Shown one piece after another: positions 45,283 through 54,744 of a DNA stretch of 64,000 nucleotides; position 1 is the first letter of the stretch, and every line of letters begins with the position of its first letter. Origin of the DNA: Prochlorococcus sp. AG-388-E21 (GTDB lineage: Bacteria; Cyanobacteriota; Cyanobacteriia; PCC-6307; Cyanobiaceae); the NCBI GenBank assembly GCA_003279855.1, contig QCGO01000001.1, forward strand, positions 474,223 to 538,222. The letters run 5' to 3'. Below the pieces are notes generated by a model, which saw only the letters and a program-made list of their open reading frames with translations, was not told the origin of the DNA and ran no database searches. The position numbers and the translations under genes are program-made.

Positions 45283-46449
45283 TTATTTATTATTCCTAAT
45301 TAATACTATAGGTGTTTTTTCATCAGAATTGCCTGCTGGATTAACCTTTAAGATTTCTTTGAGTATATTATTTACTGATTTATTTGAACTGGCTAATATT
45401 TTTACTCCGCCAAGATCATTAACATCAACAACTGCTACTTCTACTTCAAGCTGTTTTGATAATTTATCGCAAAACAATTTCGTTTTAATTGGACCCATAA
45501 CTATGCTTTTATCATATGGAACAACTGTTCCACTAATGTCATCGATTAGTGAAGATTCAAAACCAGTTAATCTATAAAATATCCCTTTAACACCAATACA
45601 TTTAAATAAGAAACCCAAAATCAAGGAAAATGTTATTCTTGTTATACCTATTTTATCAATTAGTAATTGCATACCGCAGGCGGTTGCTAGACTACTTGTA
45701 GGATGAAAACCATAACATAATATTTTAGAAAATATACTATATTCTAAATTCTGAGGAGCTATATACCTTCCTTGCATTATTGCTAGAGGTGTTTCACCTA
45801 TAGTTAAAATATCATTTTTTTTTGTGATGTCCTTACAGTAATGCATAACAGTTTCTATTGGATTATCAAAGGTTCCAAGCAAATCAGTCTTAACAGCGAT
45901 AGCCTTGTAGTCTTGCTTTAAAGGGATTTGAATAAGCTCTTTTTTGCTTTGATTATTACGATTCAAATTCACTAATAAACCATCTTGTTTTTTAGTTATT
46001 CCAAAATGACCGTAATTATCCCAAAAAACTTTTAACCATATATATTTGATTTTGTTTTTTAAATCTCTATTCTTAAATTTTAAAATTACTTGTATAAAAA
46101 CTTCTGAGTTAGCTTTTATAATTGTCGTTGGCCAATAATTATTTATGTTTTTTTTAGTAGAATCAGTATAAATATAAATACTTTCCTCATACTCTAGCTC
46201 TTTAAAATATTGATTTTTTATTCCTCTAAAAAAATCAACATCTAGATTAAGATTAGAAACCATTGTTTCTTTAGAGTTACTTTTATTGATTATTTTTAAA
46301 TCAATAGCCACTTCGATATTATTATTCTTTTCATTTGATTTATAATCTACAGGTACTAAAATTAATTTTGATTTAGGAAAGTAATAAATAAATAAATCTG
46401 AACAAATTATTGTAAATAAAAATATGAAAACTATATTTAGAATAAGCAT
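45283..46449 (-). CDS. CofE-like (F420-0:gamma-glutamyl ligase family) membrane protein
   Basis: ILTIGETPLAIMQGRYIAP...FHPTSSLATACGMQ, VVDVNDLGGVKILA; N-terminal TM. Confidence 0.7.
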   Translation of the reverse strand: MLILNIVFIFLFTIICSDLFIYYFPKSKLILVPVDYKSNEKNNNIEVAIDLKIINKSNSKETMVSNLNLDVDFFRGIKNQYFKELEYEESIYIYTDSTKKNINNYWPTTIIKANSEVFIQVILKFKNRDLKNKIKYIWLKVFWDNYGHFGITKKQDGLLVNLNRNNQSKKELIQIPLKQDYKAIAVKTDLLGTFDNPIETVMHYCKDITKKNDILTIGETPLAIMQGRYIAPQNLEYSIFSKILCYGFHPTSSLATACGMQLLIDKIGITRITFSLILGFLFKCIGVKGIFYRLTGFESSLIDDISGTVVPYDKSIVMGPIKTKLFCDKLSKQLEVEVAVVDVNDLGGVKILASSNKSVNNILKEILKVNPAGNSDEKTPIVLIRNNK

Positions 46450-46479
46450 AAAATAGTTATTTTAAAGAAGCATTAGTAA

Positions 46480-47013
46480 TCATTTTTTTTCTGAGATAAT
46501 ACTGTTATATTCGTTAAAGCTTTCAATTGAGAATTTAGAATCACTTATATCAATTCCTTTTAATTCAGCAATTACTCTGTTTAAATCATCAATATTTATC
46601 ATCCCATTCATATCAAATCTAACTTCCCCCTTGCTATCCAAAATTATAGTCTGAGGAATTAAACCATTCCAATAGTATTTAGGTTGATTTGATTTTGATT
46701 TTGATTTGTCGCTTTGTAATTCATCTGTAGTAAGAGCTATCAAGTCAATATTATTTCTCCATATAAGATCTAAACCAGAAATTACTGGAGCCATTGCTTT
46801 ACTATCTGAGCTATCGTCAAGATAAAAAAACAAAACTGAGATCCTTTGTTTTTTTAATGATTCTTCAAGAGTGGTTTGAGGAGGAACTATTGCTCCATTG
46901 CCTGCATATATTGGAAAAATGTTTCCGTCATAACTATTATTATCTCTACTAGCATTAGCTGGATAAGAAGTACAAAGTATCAATAATATAAGTAATAATT
47001 GAAATAGCTTCAT
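46480..47013 (-). CDS. secreted thioredoxin-fold protein lacking CxxC
   Basis: Signal peptide, SVLFFYLDDSSDSKAMAPV, IPQTIILDSKGEVR. Confidence 0.78.
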   Translation of the reverse strand: MKLFQLLLILLILCTSYPANASRDNNSYDGNIFPIYAGNGAIVPPQTTLEESLKKQRISVLFFYLDDSSDSKAMAPVISGLDLIWRNNIDLIALTTDELQSDKSKSKSNQPKYYWNGLIPQTIILDSKGEVRFDMNGMINIDDLNRVIAELKGIDISDSKFSIESFNEYNSIISEKK

Positions 47014-47027
47014 TAAAGAGTGGGAAT

Positions 47028-48647
47028 TTATTTAGTAGATCTACCTAAACCTTGTAAGATACCTTTCCCAACTAATCCAATAGCTTTGCCAACTACTTTT
47101 GTTAAGAAATTCACGAAAAGATTTCCAATATATTTTACAGCAATTTCTAATTGTGGAGCTATTGCATCTCTAATTTCTACTAATAAAGTAACTTGTTTTT
47201 GAAACCATTCTAAATTTTCTAGTTCTTTTTCTCTATTCTCATTTTTATAGTATCTAGTAAATTTAGAATCAATAATATCAATATATTCACGTTTACTTTC
47301 ATATAAATAGATAGGCATATAGATATTTTCATGCCACCTATTGTAGTTATTAATATTATTTCTAAACCTTTCGAAAGACCTTGTAGATTGCAATTGAGGA
47401 TTTATAAGTATAGTTCTCAATTCTGGCCAACTTGAACAAATATTAAATACTTCAGAAGCTAATAAATTGCAGTTTCTTATTATCCAATTAGATATAATGT
47501 TTTCTAGAACAATAAATGATTCTGTTTCATATAAAGGTAATATTCTTCCATCATAATCTATGGGCTCATTTTTAATTATTGGATCGATAAACATTATTGA
47601 TTCATGAGATTCTCTATCTATTTCGTTGCATGTTACCTCTTTATAAATATATTCATTTATTGAGATTGACTCGCCATTTTTTTTAACTCTGAAATAACTT
47701 TCAGTTATATTTGAAATAGTATTTAGTTTAAGTTCTTCAATAAGTGAATTGAAATCCTCTTTGTAGTCTTTTTCTTTATAGTTTTCTTTTATATTTTTTA
47801 TTAAATTATCAAGTTCATCAAGCATTTTACATATTAGACGAGAAATAAACTCCTTTTTTATTCCAGACAAAATGATAGATGAATTATTAAAGTCAACATC
47901 TAAATTGGTCGAGTTATATCTCTTACTGAGACGTTCAAGAATTAAATCCCAAATTTCGAATGTATTTTTATTTTTTATAAAGATAGTATTAGTATCTTTA
48001 TTTTCTATGTTAATTTTGTCCTCAGTATAAATAGCTTCAGAATAAAGGTCTAATGAATTACCCCACAAAAATATAAGAAAGGATTTAGCAGTAATAAGCT
48101 CTCTTAATCTTCCTTTTAAAATGAACTTATAAAATTCGGGAGTGGAGTCAGAATTTACATATTTAAAAATATGATTTATCTCTGTATCAATTTGTTTGAG
48201 ACCAGATGACAATAATTTCTGATTAAATGTAAGTTCTTTTTCTTTCTTAATTTTGACAGAGGGATTTATTTCTAGGTCAAATACTCTGCCGCCATCTGTA
48301 ATGATATTTATAGATTCAAGAACTTTATCTGCACTAGGATTTAAAAGTAAACCTTCGCTATTTAAAGAGGGAGTTACTTTTGTTTTATTTATTAGCTCAC
48401 CTGAGAAAATTACAAGAATTTTTGATTCATCCCATCTTTCTTTTAATTTTAATAGTTCCAATCTTATTAGGTCTTCTGATTGGTAATTTAGAATGTTCCA
48501 TATTATTAAATCTGGATTTAAATCTTTACTGCCACTATTTAGTGTAATGTTTAAATTAGTATCTAATGAAGTTAGCTTTAGTGATAAAGATTCTGCAATT
48601 AAGCTTGGAGCAATAATTAGTATTGATTTTTTCGTAATTAATTCCAA
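47028..48647 (-). CDS. DUF3685-like conserved cyanobacterial protein
   Basis: 539 aa; length and C-terminal amphipathic region; family assignment from recall. Confidence 0.75.
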   Translation of the reverse strand: MELITKKSILIIAPSLIAESLSLKLTSLDTNLNITLNSGSKDLNPDLIIWNILNYQSEDLIRLELLKLKERWDESKILVIFSGELINKTKVTPSLNSEGLLLNPSADKVLESINIITDGGRVFDLEINPSVKIKKEKELTFNQKLLSSGLKQIDTEINHIFKYVNSDSTPEFYKFILKGRLRELITAKSFLIFLWGNSLDLYSEAIYTEDKINIENKDTNTIFIKNKNTFEIWDLILERLSKRYNSTNLDVDFNNSSIILSGIKKEFISRLICKMLDELDNLIKNIKENYKEKDYKEDFNSLIEELKLNTISNITESYFRVKKNGESISINEYIYKEVTCNEIDRESHESIMFIDPIIKNEPIDYDGRILPLYETESFIVLENIISNWIIRNCNLLASEVFNICSSWPELRTILINPQLQSTRSFERFRNNINNYNRWHENIYMPIYLYESKREYIDIIDSKFTRYYKNENREKELENLEWFQKQVTLLVEIRDAIAPQLEIAVKYIGNLFVNFLTKVVGKAIGLVGKGILQGLGRSTK

Positions 48648-48726
48648 TGCTAAAAGCTTACCTCTTTTTTAAAATTAACTAATAAATCTGGTAAAAACCA
48701 GTACTGTATAAATATTTTTTTGTTTT

Positions 48727-49494
48727 TTAAGCGTAATAGTCTTTATTAACTAAAATATCATTCATTCTTTCTGGAGATAATATGTTGTTAGCTTCACAGA
48801 TCTTAAATTTATTTTCATAAAGAGCTTTTCCAACTATTATTCCATACAGTCCAGAATGTTCATATTTAGTTAAAGATAATAAGTCAGATATTGAACCTAT
48901 ACCTCCTGAAGCAATAACAGGAATATTAGTAATATCAAGAATCTTTTTTATAAAAACTTCATTTGGCCCTTCTAGGGTTCCATCCGTATTGATGTCCGTG
49001 ACTATAAAACTAGAAATTTTAAAAGAGGAAAATTCCTTTACTAATTCTGTGGCTAATACATCTGATTTTTTTAGCCATCCTCTTGTACTTACTTTACCCT
49101 CCTTTGCATCAATTCCAATAATAATTCTTCTTGGGAATTTGGTTGATAAACTTTTAACTAATTCTTTATTTTCTATAGCGGAGGTTCCCATTATAACCTT
49201 ATCCACACCGTAAGAAAATAATTTTTCAATCCTTTCTAGTGATCTTATACCTCCTCCAATTTGAATAGGAATATTAACTGATTTGATAATCTTTTGAATT
49301 GATTGATCATTTGTTGGGATACCGGTCTTGGCAGCATCCAAATCAACGATATGAATACATTTTGCGCCCTCATTCTCCCAGTATTTTGCCTGCTCACAAG
49401 GTTCTCTGGAGAAGTCTTTTCTTTTGTTAAAGTCACCTTTAAAAAGTCTTACACATTTACCATTCATTAAATCTATTGCTGGAATTAGTTTCAT
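48727..49494 (-). CDS. hisA: phosphoribosylformimino-5-aminoimidazole carboxamide ribotide isomerase
   Basis: LIPAIDLMNGKCVRL, IQIGGGIRS, VIASGGIGS. Confidence 0.97.
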   Translation of the reverse strand: MKLIPAIDLMNGKCVRLFKGDFNKRKDFSREPCEQAKYWENEGAKCIHIVDLDAAKTGIPTNDQSIQKIIKSVNIPIQIGGGIRSLERIEKLFSYGVDKVIMGTSAIENKELVKSLSTKFPRRIIIGIDAKEGKVSTRGWLKKSDVLATELVKEFSSFKISSFIVTDINTDGTLEGPNEVFIKKILDITNIPVIASGGIGSISDLLSLTKYEHSGLYGIIVGKALYENKFKICEANNILSPERMNDILVNKDYYA

Positions 49495-49580
49495 GGATTT
49501 ATCCTTTTCATTAATTACTTCTTAGTAGTACTATTCATTATGTAGTTCCAACTTATGTTACTACTTTAGTTTAGTATTTT

Positions 49581-50507
49581 TTGAATATGAAAATTCTTGT
49601 AATGGGTGGAACAAGATTTGTTGGCAAGTCTTTGGTTAGTAAGCTGCTAAATCAAAATCATGATATTGATATCTTTACAAGGGGTAATAAATCTAATCCT
49701 GACAATACAAATTTAATAAAAGGTGATAGAAATGATATCGAATGTATTCTTAAACTAAAAAACAAAAAGTATGATGTAATTTTCGATATCTCTGGTCGTG
49801 AACTAGAGCAAACTAAACTTCTTATCGAGAATTTAGACGATTCATTCCTTAGATATATCTATGTTAGTTCAGCTGGAGTCTATAAAGATAACTATGAATT
49901 ACCTTTATCCGAGGATTCTCCGCTTGATACTAATAGTAGACATAAAGGAAAATTTGAAACTGAAAATTGGTTAGTTGAGAATAAAATACCTTTTACAAGT
50001 TTTAGACCAACTTATATTTATGGACCTGGAAATTATAATAAAATTGAAAATTGGTTTTTCGAAAGACTATTTCATCTTAAAACAATCCCAATTCCTGCTG
50101 ATGGTTCCTTGATTACTCAGTTAGGGCATGTTTCTGATTTAAGTGATGTAATGATTAAGTGTTTGGATTTTGAAAAGTCTAAAAATAGTATCTATAACTG
50201 TTCTGGAGAAAAAGGAGTAACTATTAAAGGTTTAATTTATTTGTGCGCAGAAGTTTGTGGTTTGAATAAAAACGATATTTCTCTAAATAAATTTGATTTT
50301 GAAAAATTAGATCCCAAATCAAGAAAAGGATTCCCAATAAGATTAAATCATTATCAAACGGATATTTCTAAAATTAAAAACGATTTAAATTGGAATCCAA
50401 AATTTGATTTACTTAGTGGTTTGAAAGACAGTTTTATCAAAGATTATCAATTTAAAAAGGACAATGAATTTGATATAACCTCAGATAGTGTTCTTTTTAA
50501 CTCGTAA
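49581..50507 (+). CDS. NAD-dependent epimerase (CSP41-like)
   Basis: ILVMGGTRFVGKSLV, SSAGVYKDN, FRPTYIYGPGNYNKIENWFFERL. Confidence 0.88.
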   Translation: MNMKILVMGGTRFVGKSLVSKLLNQNHDIDIFTRGNKSNPDNTNLIKGDRNDIECILKLKNKKYDVIFDISGRELEQTKLLIENLDDSFLRYIYVSSAGVYKDNYELPLSEDSPLDTNSRHKGKFETENWLVENKIPFTSFRPTYIYGPGNYNKIENWFFERLFHLKTIPIPADGSLITQLGHVSDLSDVMIKCLDFEKSKNSIYNCSGEKGVTIKGLIYLCAEVCGLNKNDISLNKFDFEKLDPKSRKGFPIRLNHYQTDISKIKNDLNWNPKFDLLSGLKDSFIKDYQFKKDNEFDITSDSVLFNS

Positions 50508-51023
50508 ATAATCTATGAAAGTTATAAGTGTCAATATAAATCCCAGCCAATAAAATGTTATTCCTAAACTAGATAATAAATCTTTTGTAAATGGTTGGAA
50601 AAATATAACTAATGCAATAAAAAAGGATAAGGTTTTATATTTCCCTAGTTGCGAGGCAGGTAATCCATCTTTCTTAGTAGTTCTTAAAGCAGATATGATT
50701 AATTCTCTAAATAATATTATTGATAATGACCAAAAAGGGATTATTCCCATCTTACTTAGCCACAATAAAGGTATTAACAAAAATATTTTGTCTGCTAATG
50801 GGTCGATTATAGCTCCAAACTTGGTTGCAAGATTAAATCTTCTTGCAAAATATCCATCGAAATAATCAGTTATGCCTCCAAGAATAATTAAAGCAAAAAC
50901 AAAATTGGTTTTGTTTATTTCTAAAAATATTATTAGTGGAAATGTAAGAAATAATCGAGATATTGTTAATATATTTGGAATATTTGCTATTGATTTTTTA
51001 ATATTTTTATTTTTGTTTAACAA
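50481..51023 (-). CDS. pgsA: CDP-diacylglycerol-glycerol-3-phosphate 3-phosphatidyltransferase
   Basis: IPNILTISRLFLTFPLI, GGITDYFDGYFARRF..GAIIDPLADK. Confidence 0.94.
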   Translation of the reverse strand: MLNKNKNIKKSIANIPNILTISRLFLTFPLIIFLEINKTNFVFALIILGGITDYFDGYFARRFNLATKFGAIIDPLADKIFLLIPLLWLSKMGIIPFWSLSIILFRELIISALRTTKKDGLPASQLGKYKTLSFFIALVIFFQPFTKDLLSSLGITFYWLGFILTLITFIDYLRVKKNTI

Positions 51024-51157
51024 AATTTTTTTTATAAATAAATTTTATTTTACACTCATATTATGTTTTAAGTTTTAACAAAATTCTAAAGATTATAAAA
51101 GTTCTTCTATACAAGAATGATTATATTTTATATTATTTAAGTACTATATATACCTAA

Positions 51158-51769
51158 ATGAAGCCTCATAGCTTAAAGCTATCTCCAGATTCTGATTTGA
51201 TTATTTGTATTAAAGAATTTTCTTTCTCAAATAATCTATATGGTTATGTTTCAGGTGTAGTAGGTAATCTTAGTAAAGCTTGTATCCAGTGCCCTGATAG
51301 CCAAGAAATTAGTAAATTTGAAGGTAACTTAGAAATAGTATCCCTCAATGGAAATTTTAATAATGGCGATGTACACCTTCATTTGAGCTTCGCTGATGAG
51401 GGATGTAATGTTTTTGGTGGGCATTTAGAAGAGGGTTCGATTGTTAAGAAAGGAACTGATATCTTATTAATTTCTTTTGAAAATAAGACTATTGATATCT
51501 CAAAAATAAATTCAAATGATAATCAATCACGAGTAAAAGCATATGTCCTTAAAAATTGTCCTTGGTCTAAGAGAAGCATTAGGTTGCTTGATTCTTTATC
51601 TGTTCCGTATGATTCGATTTTAATAGAGAATGACAAAGATTTTCAAAAGGTAAATTCCTTAAGTAACCACAATACTTTTCCTCAAATATTTTTAGATGAT
51701 GTTTTTTTTGGAGGTTATGACGAACTTTCAAAGCAAGCAAAATATGATTATTTAAATTCTTTTAAATAA
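51158..51769 (+). CDS. PCC/DUF296 domain - glutaredoxin fusion protein
   Basis: GDVHLHLSFADEGCNVFGGHLEEGSIV (PCC) followed by VKAYVLKNCPWSKRSIRLLDS...TFPQIFLDDVFFGGYDEL (Grx). Confidence 0.88.
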   Translation: MKPHSLKLSPDSDLIICIKEFSFSNNLYGYVSGVVGNLSKACIQCPDSQEISKFEGNLEIVSLNGNFNNGDVHLHLSFADEGCNVFGGHLEEGSIVKKGTDILLISFENKTIDISKINSNDNQSRVKAYVLKNCPWSKRSIRLLDSLSVPYDSILIENDKDFQKVNSLSNHNTFPQIFLDDVFFGGYDELSKQAKYDYLNSFK

Positions 51770-51780
51770 ACATATTTTGC

Positions 51781-51969
51781 TTAATTGTCTCGATTTATAA
51801 TTTTTTCAGAATTTAATTCATCCTCTAACTGCTTTATTAATCTTGAAACAAGAATTTGAAATTCCGGCTGACAGCCTTTAAATGCTGCTTTATGCCTAAT
51901 AGGTTCATTTCTTGTTCTTAAATCAGTAAGCATCAATTGTAATGCATCAATATTTGGGTTAATTTTCAT
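51781..51969 (-). CDS. conserved hypothetical protein (62 aa)
   Basis: Small ORF in gap between annotated-type genes. Confidence 0.65.
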   Translation of the reverse strand: MKINPNIDALQLMLTDLRTRNEPIRHKAAFKGCQPEFQILVSRLIKQLEDELNSEKIINRDN

Positions 51970-51993
51970 GTTTTTTATTTATTTTTGCATCTT

Positions 51994-52653
51994 TTAAATA
52001 TTTTGCATAGCCTTTTTAAAAGATACTCTCTTATTCTCACTGGAACTTGTAACTTCGATTATTTTATTAAAAGATTGTTTGTTACTTAATGAATCTATAC
52101 AACATTTTGCTACCAGTCTTCTTGGAATAGAACCTTTAAATTGTGTATCTTCCTTTGTGTAATCTATATTCTCATCTTTTATTTTTTCAATTTCTTTTAA
52201 TCCTCCAGGTCTTATTATGGTCCAATCAAAATTTTGATTTTTTAGAAAGTTCTCACCAATTTTTTTCCAGATAAGAATTAAACCAAATAAGTTTAATGGG
52301 TGAAAAAATTTACCAGTACATAGAGAGCTAACTAAGATAACCCTCTTTATTCCGACTCTTTTACAACTTTGTAATTGTCTGTAGACTCCAAGTGCATCTA
52401 CCTTTGCAGGTCCAGTTAAATCTAATGAAGCTCTTGCTCCAGTTGCAATTATTAATGCATCCACATTTTCTAAAGCCTTATCTAATGCAACTTTATTATC
52501 TAATGAGATTTTAAAGGTTTCGGTATTTTTAAGATTCTCTGGAACCTTTGAATTTTTCCTAACTATCTGCTTTACTTTTATTCCTTTCTTAACTGCTTCT
52601 TCAGTTATTCTATATCCTGTTTTACCTGAAGCTCCGGTAACCGCAATTTTCAT
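51994..52653 (-). CDS. NAD(P)-binding SDR-type protein
   Basis: IAVTGASGKTGYRITEEAVKKG, IRPGGL. Confidence 0.9.
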   Translation of the reverse strand: MKIAVTGASGKTGYRITEEAVKKGIKVKQIVRKNSKVPENLKNTETFKISLDNKVALDKALENVDALIIATGARASLDLTGPAKVDALGVYRQLQSCKRVGIKRVILVSSLCTGKFFHPLNLFGLILIWKKIGENFLKNQNFDWTIIRPGGLKEIEKIKDENIDYTKEDTQFKGSIPRRLVAKCCIDSLSNKQSFNKIIEVTSSSENKRVSFKKAMQNI

Positions 52654-52687
52654 GTAGATCTACTTTATTAAATATTATATTAGGTTT

Positions 52688-53341
52688 TTAAGGCTTTTTA
52701 CATATGAACTTCTTTTTTCTATTGGGATATAGAGTTTTACACATTAAGCATTTTGTACCATCACAACCTCTTGCCGTACAAAATTCTCTTCCATAGAAAA
52801 TTATTTGCAAATGTAAAGTGTTCCACTCTGAAATTGGAAAAATTTTTTTAAGATCTTTTTCGGTCTGCTTTACATTATCTCCATTTGAAAGCCCCCATCT
52901 TTGTGATAAACGATGTATGTGCGTATCAACAGGGAAAGATGGAATTTTGAATACTTGTGACATTACAACCGAAGCTGTTTTATGACCAACTCCAGGAAGT
53001 GATTCAAGCTCTTCGAATGAATTGGGAACTTGCCCATGAAATCTTTCGATTATTAATTTTGATAATAAGTAAATATTTTTAGATTTTTGATTGGAGAGTC
53101 CTAATTGTTTTATGTAATCATAAATTCTGGAAACACCGAGTTCTTTCATTTTTTCAGGAGTATCTGCTACTTTAAATAATTTTTTAGTTAGTTCATTAAC
53201 TTTTTTATCTGTAGACTGAGCACTTAATACTACTGCCACAAGCAGAGTGAAGGCATTTGTGTGATCAAGGGGGATTGGAGGAGATGGATATAATTTCTTA
53301 AGTTCTTTAAGTATAATTTCGGCTCTTTCGCTCTTTTTCAT
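52688..53341 (-). CDS. nth: endonuclease III
   Basis: LPGVGHKTASVVMSQVF, VDTHIHRLSQRWGL, 4Fe-4S C-x6-C-x2-C-like C-terminus. Confidence 0.96.
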   Translation of the reverse strand: MKKSERAEIILKELKKLYPSPPIPLDHTNAFTLLVAVVLSAQSTDKKVNELTKKLFKVADTPEKMKELGVSRIYDYIKQLGLSNQKSKNIYLLSKLIIERFHGQVPNSFEELESLPGVGHKTASVVMSQVFKIPSFPVDTHIHRLSQRWGLSNGDNVKQTEKDLKKIFPISEWNTLHLQIIFYGREFCTARGCDGTKCLMCKTLYPNRKKKFICKKP

Positions 53342-53362
53342 TTATTTAATTTCTTCAGCGGA

Positions 53363-53378
53363 TGTATAAAATTATACA
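53363..53378. promoter_or_regulatory. palindrome TGTATAAAATTATACA, NtcA/CRP-type GTA-N8-TAC site
   Basis: Perfect TGTA-N8-TACA with 7-bp arms in the nth/ABC divergent intergenic region. Confidence 0.6.
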
Positions 53379-53439
53379 AGTGTTATTAAGGATGAATGTT
53401 TTCTGCTAACTTTATGATTCTAAATACTTTATTGTTTTA

Positions 53440-54501
53440 GTGGAAAAAGAGGCGTTAATAATTGATGATTTACATCATAAATACGATAATCAAAATATTT
53501 CCAATTGGGTATTAAAGGCAATTAACTTAAAAATAGAAAAGGGTCAGTTATTAGGACTTCTTGGACCTTCTGGTTGCGGTAAAACAACTCTTTTAAGATT
53601 GATAGCAGGATTTGAATACCCTTTAAAAGGGAGAATAATTTTAAATGATCAGGAAATTTCAAATAGATATAAATCTATAACACCAGAAAAAAGAAAAATA
53701 GGAATGGTTTTCCAGGATTATGCGCTTTTCCCTCATCTAACTGTTTTAGAAAATGCAATGTTTGGTATAAAAGATAAAAAGGATAAAACTAGAGTAAATT
53801 TTCTAATAAATATTGTAGGTCTCGATAGGCTTATAAATAGATATCCACATGAATTATCAGGAGGACAAAAACAGAGACTTGCTATTGCTAGAGCTTTAGC
53901 TCCGGGAACAAATTTTATATTATTAGATGAACCATTTTGTAGTTTGGATATGCACGTAAAATTAAAATTAAGAAGTGAACTTCCAAATATTCTTAGAAGT
54001 TGCAATGCTAGCGGATTAATGGTTACTCATGATCCTGAAGAGGCAATGTCCATATGCGATAAGGTTGCTGTTATGAATGAAGGAAAAATACATCAAATTG
54101 ATTCACCTATAAAACTTTTAGAAAAACCTAAAACAATTTTTGTTAGTAGTTTTCTTCTTGGCAATAATATTCTTAACCTCAAAAAAGAAGGAAACTCTTT
54201 TTCATGTTGTATTGGTGAAATAAATACTTCTTCTTTGGTGGGTAAAAATAATATCAAGTTTATTTCTATTCCTCCGAAATTTATTTCTATTAAAAGTTCT
54301 GTAGATGGCGATGCAAAAATAGTCTCAAAAGAATTTATGGGTGAATATTTTATTTATAAACTATTTCTTAAGAGAGAAACATTAAGGGTCAGAACTAACA
54401 TTAATGATGATCTTAATGTTGGAGATAATTGTTTTTTAAGTATAGATAAAGATTGTTTCTGTTTTTTATATCCTGGAGCGCATAAGGTCTTTTTTAATTA
54501 A
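53440..54501 (+). CDS. ABC transporter ATP-binding protein, FutC/PotA type (putative iron(III))
   Basis: GPSGCGKTTLLRLIAGFE, GMVFQDYALFPHLTV, LSGGQKQRLAIARAL, C-terminal TOBE-like region; GTG start. Confidence 0.85.
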   Translation: MEKEALIIDDLHHKYDNQNISNWVLKAINLKIEKGQLLGLLGPSGCGKTTLLRLIAGFEYPLKGRIILNDQEISNRYKSITPEKRKIGMVFQDYALFPHLTVLENAMFGIKDKKDKTRVNFLINIVGLDRLINRYPHELSGGQKQRLAIARALAPGTNFILLDEPFCSLDMHVKLKLRSELPNILRSCNASGLMVTHDPEEAMSICDKVAVMNEGKIHQIDSPIKLLEKPKTIFVSSFLLGNNILNLKKEGNSFSCCIGEINTSSLVGKNNIKFISIPPKFISIKSSVDGDAKIVSKEFMGEYFIYKLFLKRETLRVRTNINDDLNVGDNCFLSIDKDCFCFLYPGAHKVFFN

Positions 54502-54504
54502 ATT

Positions 54505-54627
54505 TTATTGGCAATTACACTTGCCCCCCTTCCAGTTTGAACATTTTTTCTTTTTACATTTCTTTTTTTTGTTTGCATATAATTTATTAATTAGTAGAAA
54601 TTCAGAATAATCTTTTCTAAAATTCAT
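54505..54627 (-). CDS. Cys/Lys-rich miniprotein (40 aa; 51 aa if started at 54660)
   Basis: My reading: MNFRKDYSEFLLINKLYANKKKKCKKKKCSNWKGGKCNCQ*; not in ORF track. Confidence 0.55.
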   Translation of the reverse strand: MNFRKDYSEFLLINKLYANKKKKCKKKKCSNWKGGKCNCQ

Positions 54628-54639
54628 TTTATTTATATT

Positions 54640-54658
54640 GCTATTGATATTCATTATC
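54640..54658. promoter_or_regulatory. Fur-box-like site upstream of ferritin
   Basis: GCTATTGATATTCATTATC, 16/19 to GATAATGATAATCATTATC by hand alignment. Confidence 0.6.
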
Positions 54659-54744
54659 ATATTAAATCATATATTTTTAATCTTTTTATAGTTACCAATT
54701 TATACAAAATGTTGTATTATTTATATATTCTGTTTGAAAAGACT

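Noticed and set aside
51140-51155. GTACTATATATAC as NtcA site
   Set aside because: Spacer is N7 not N8
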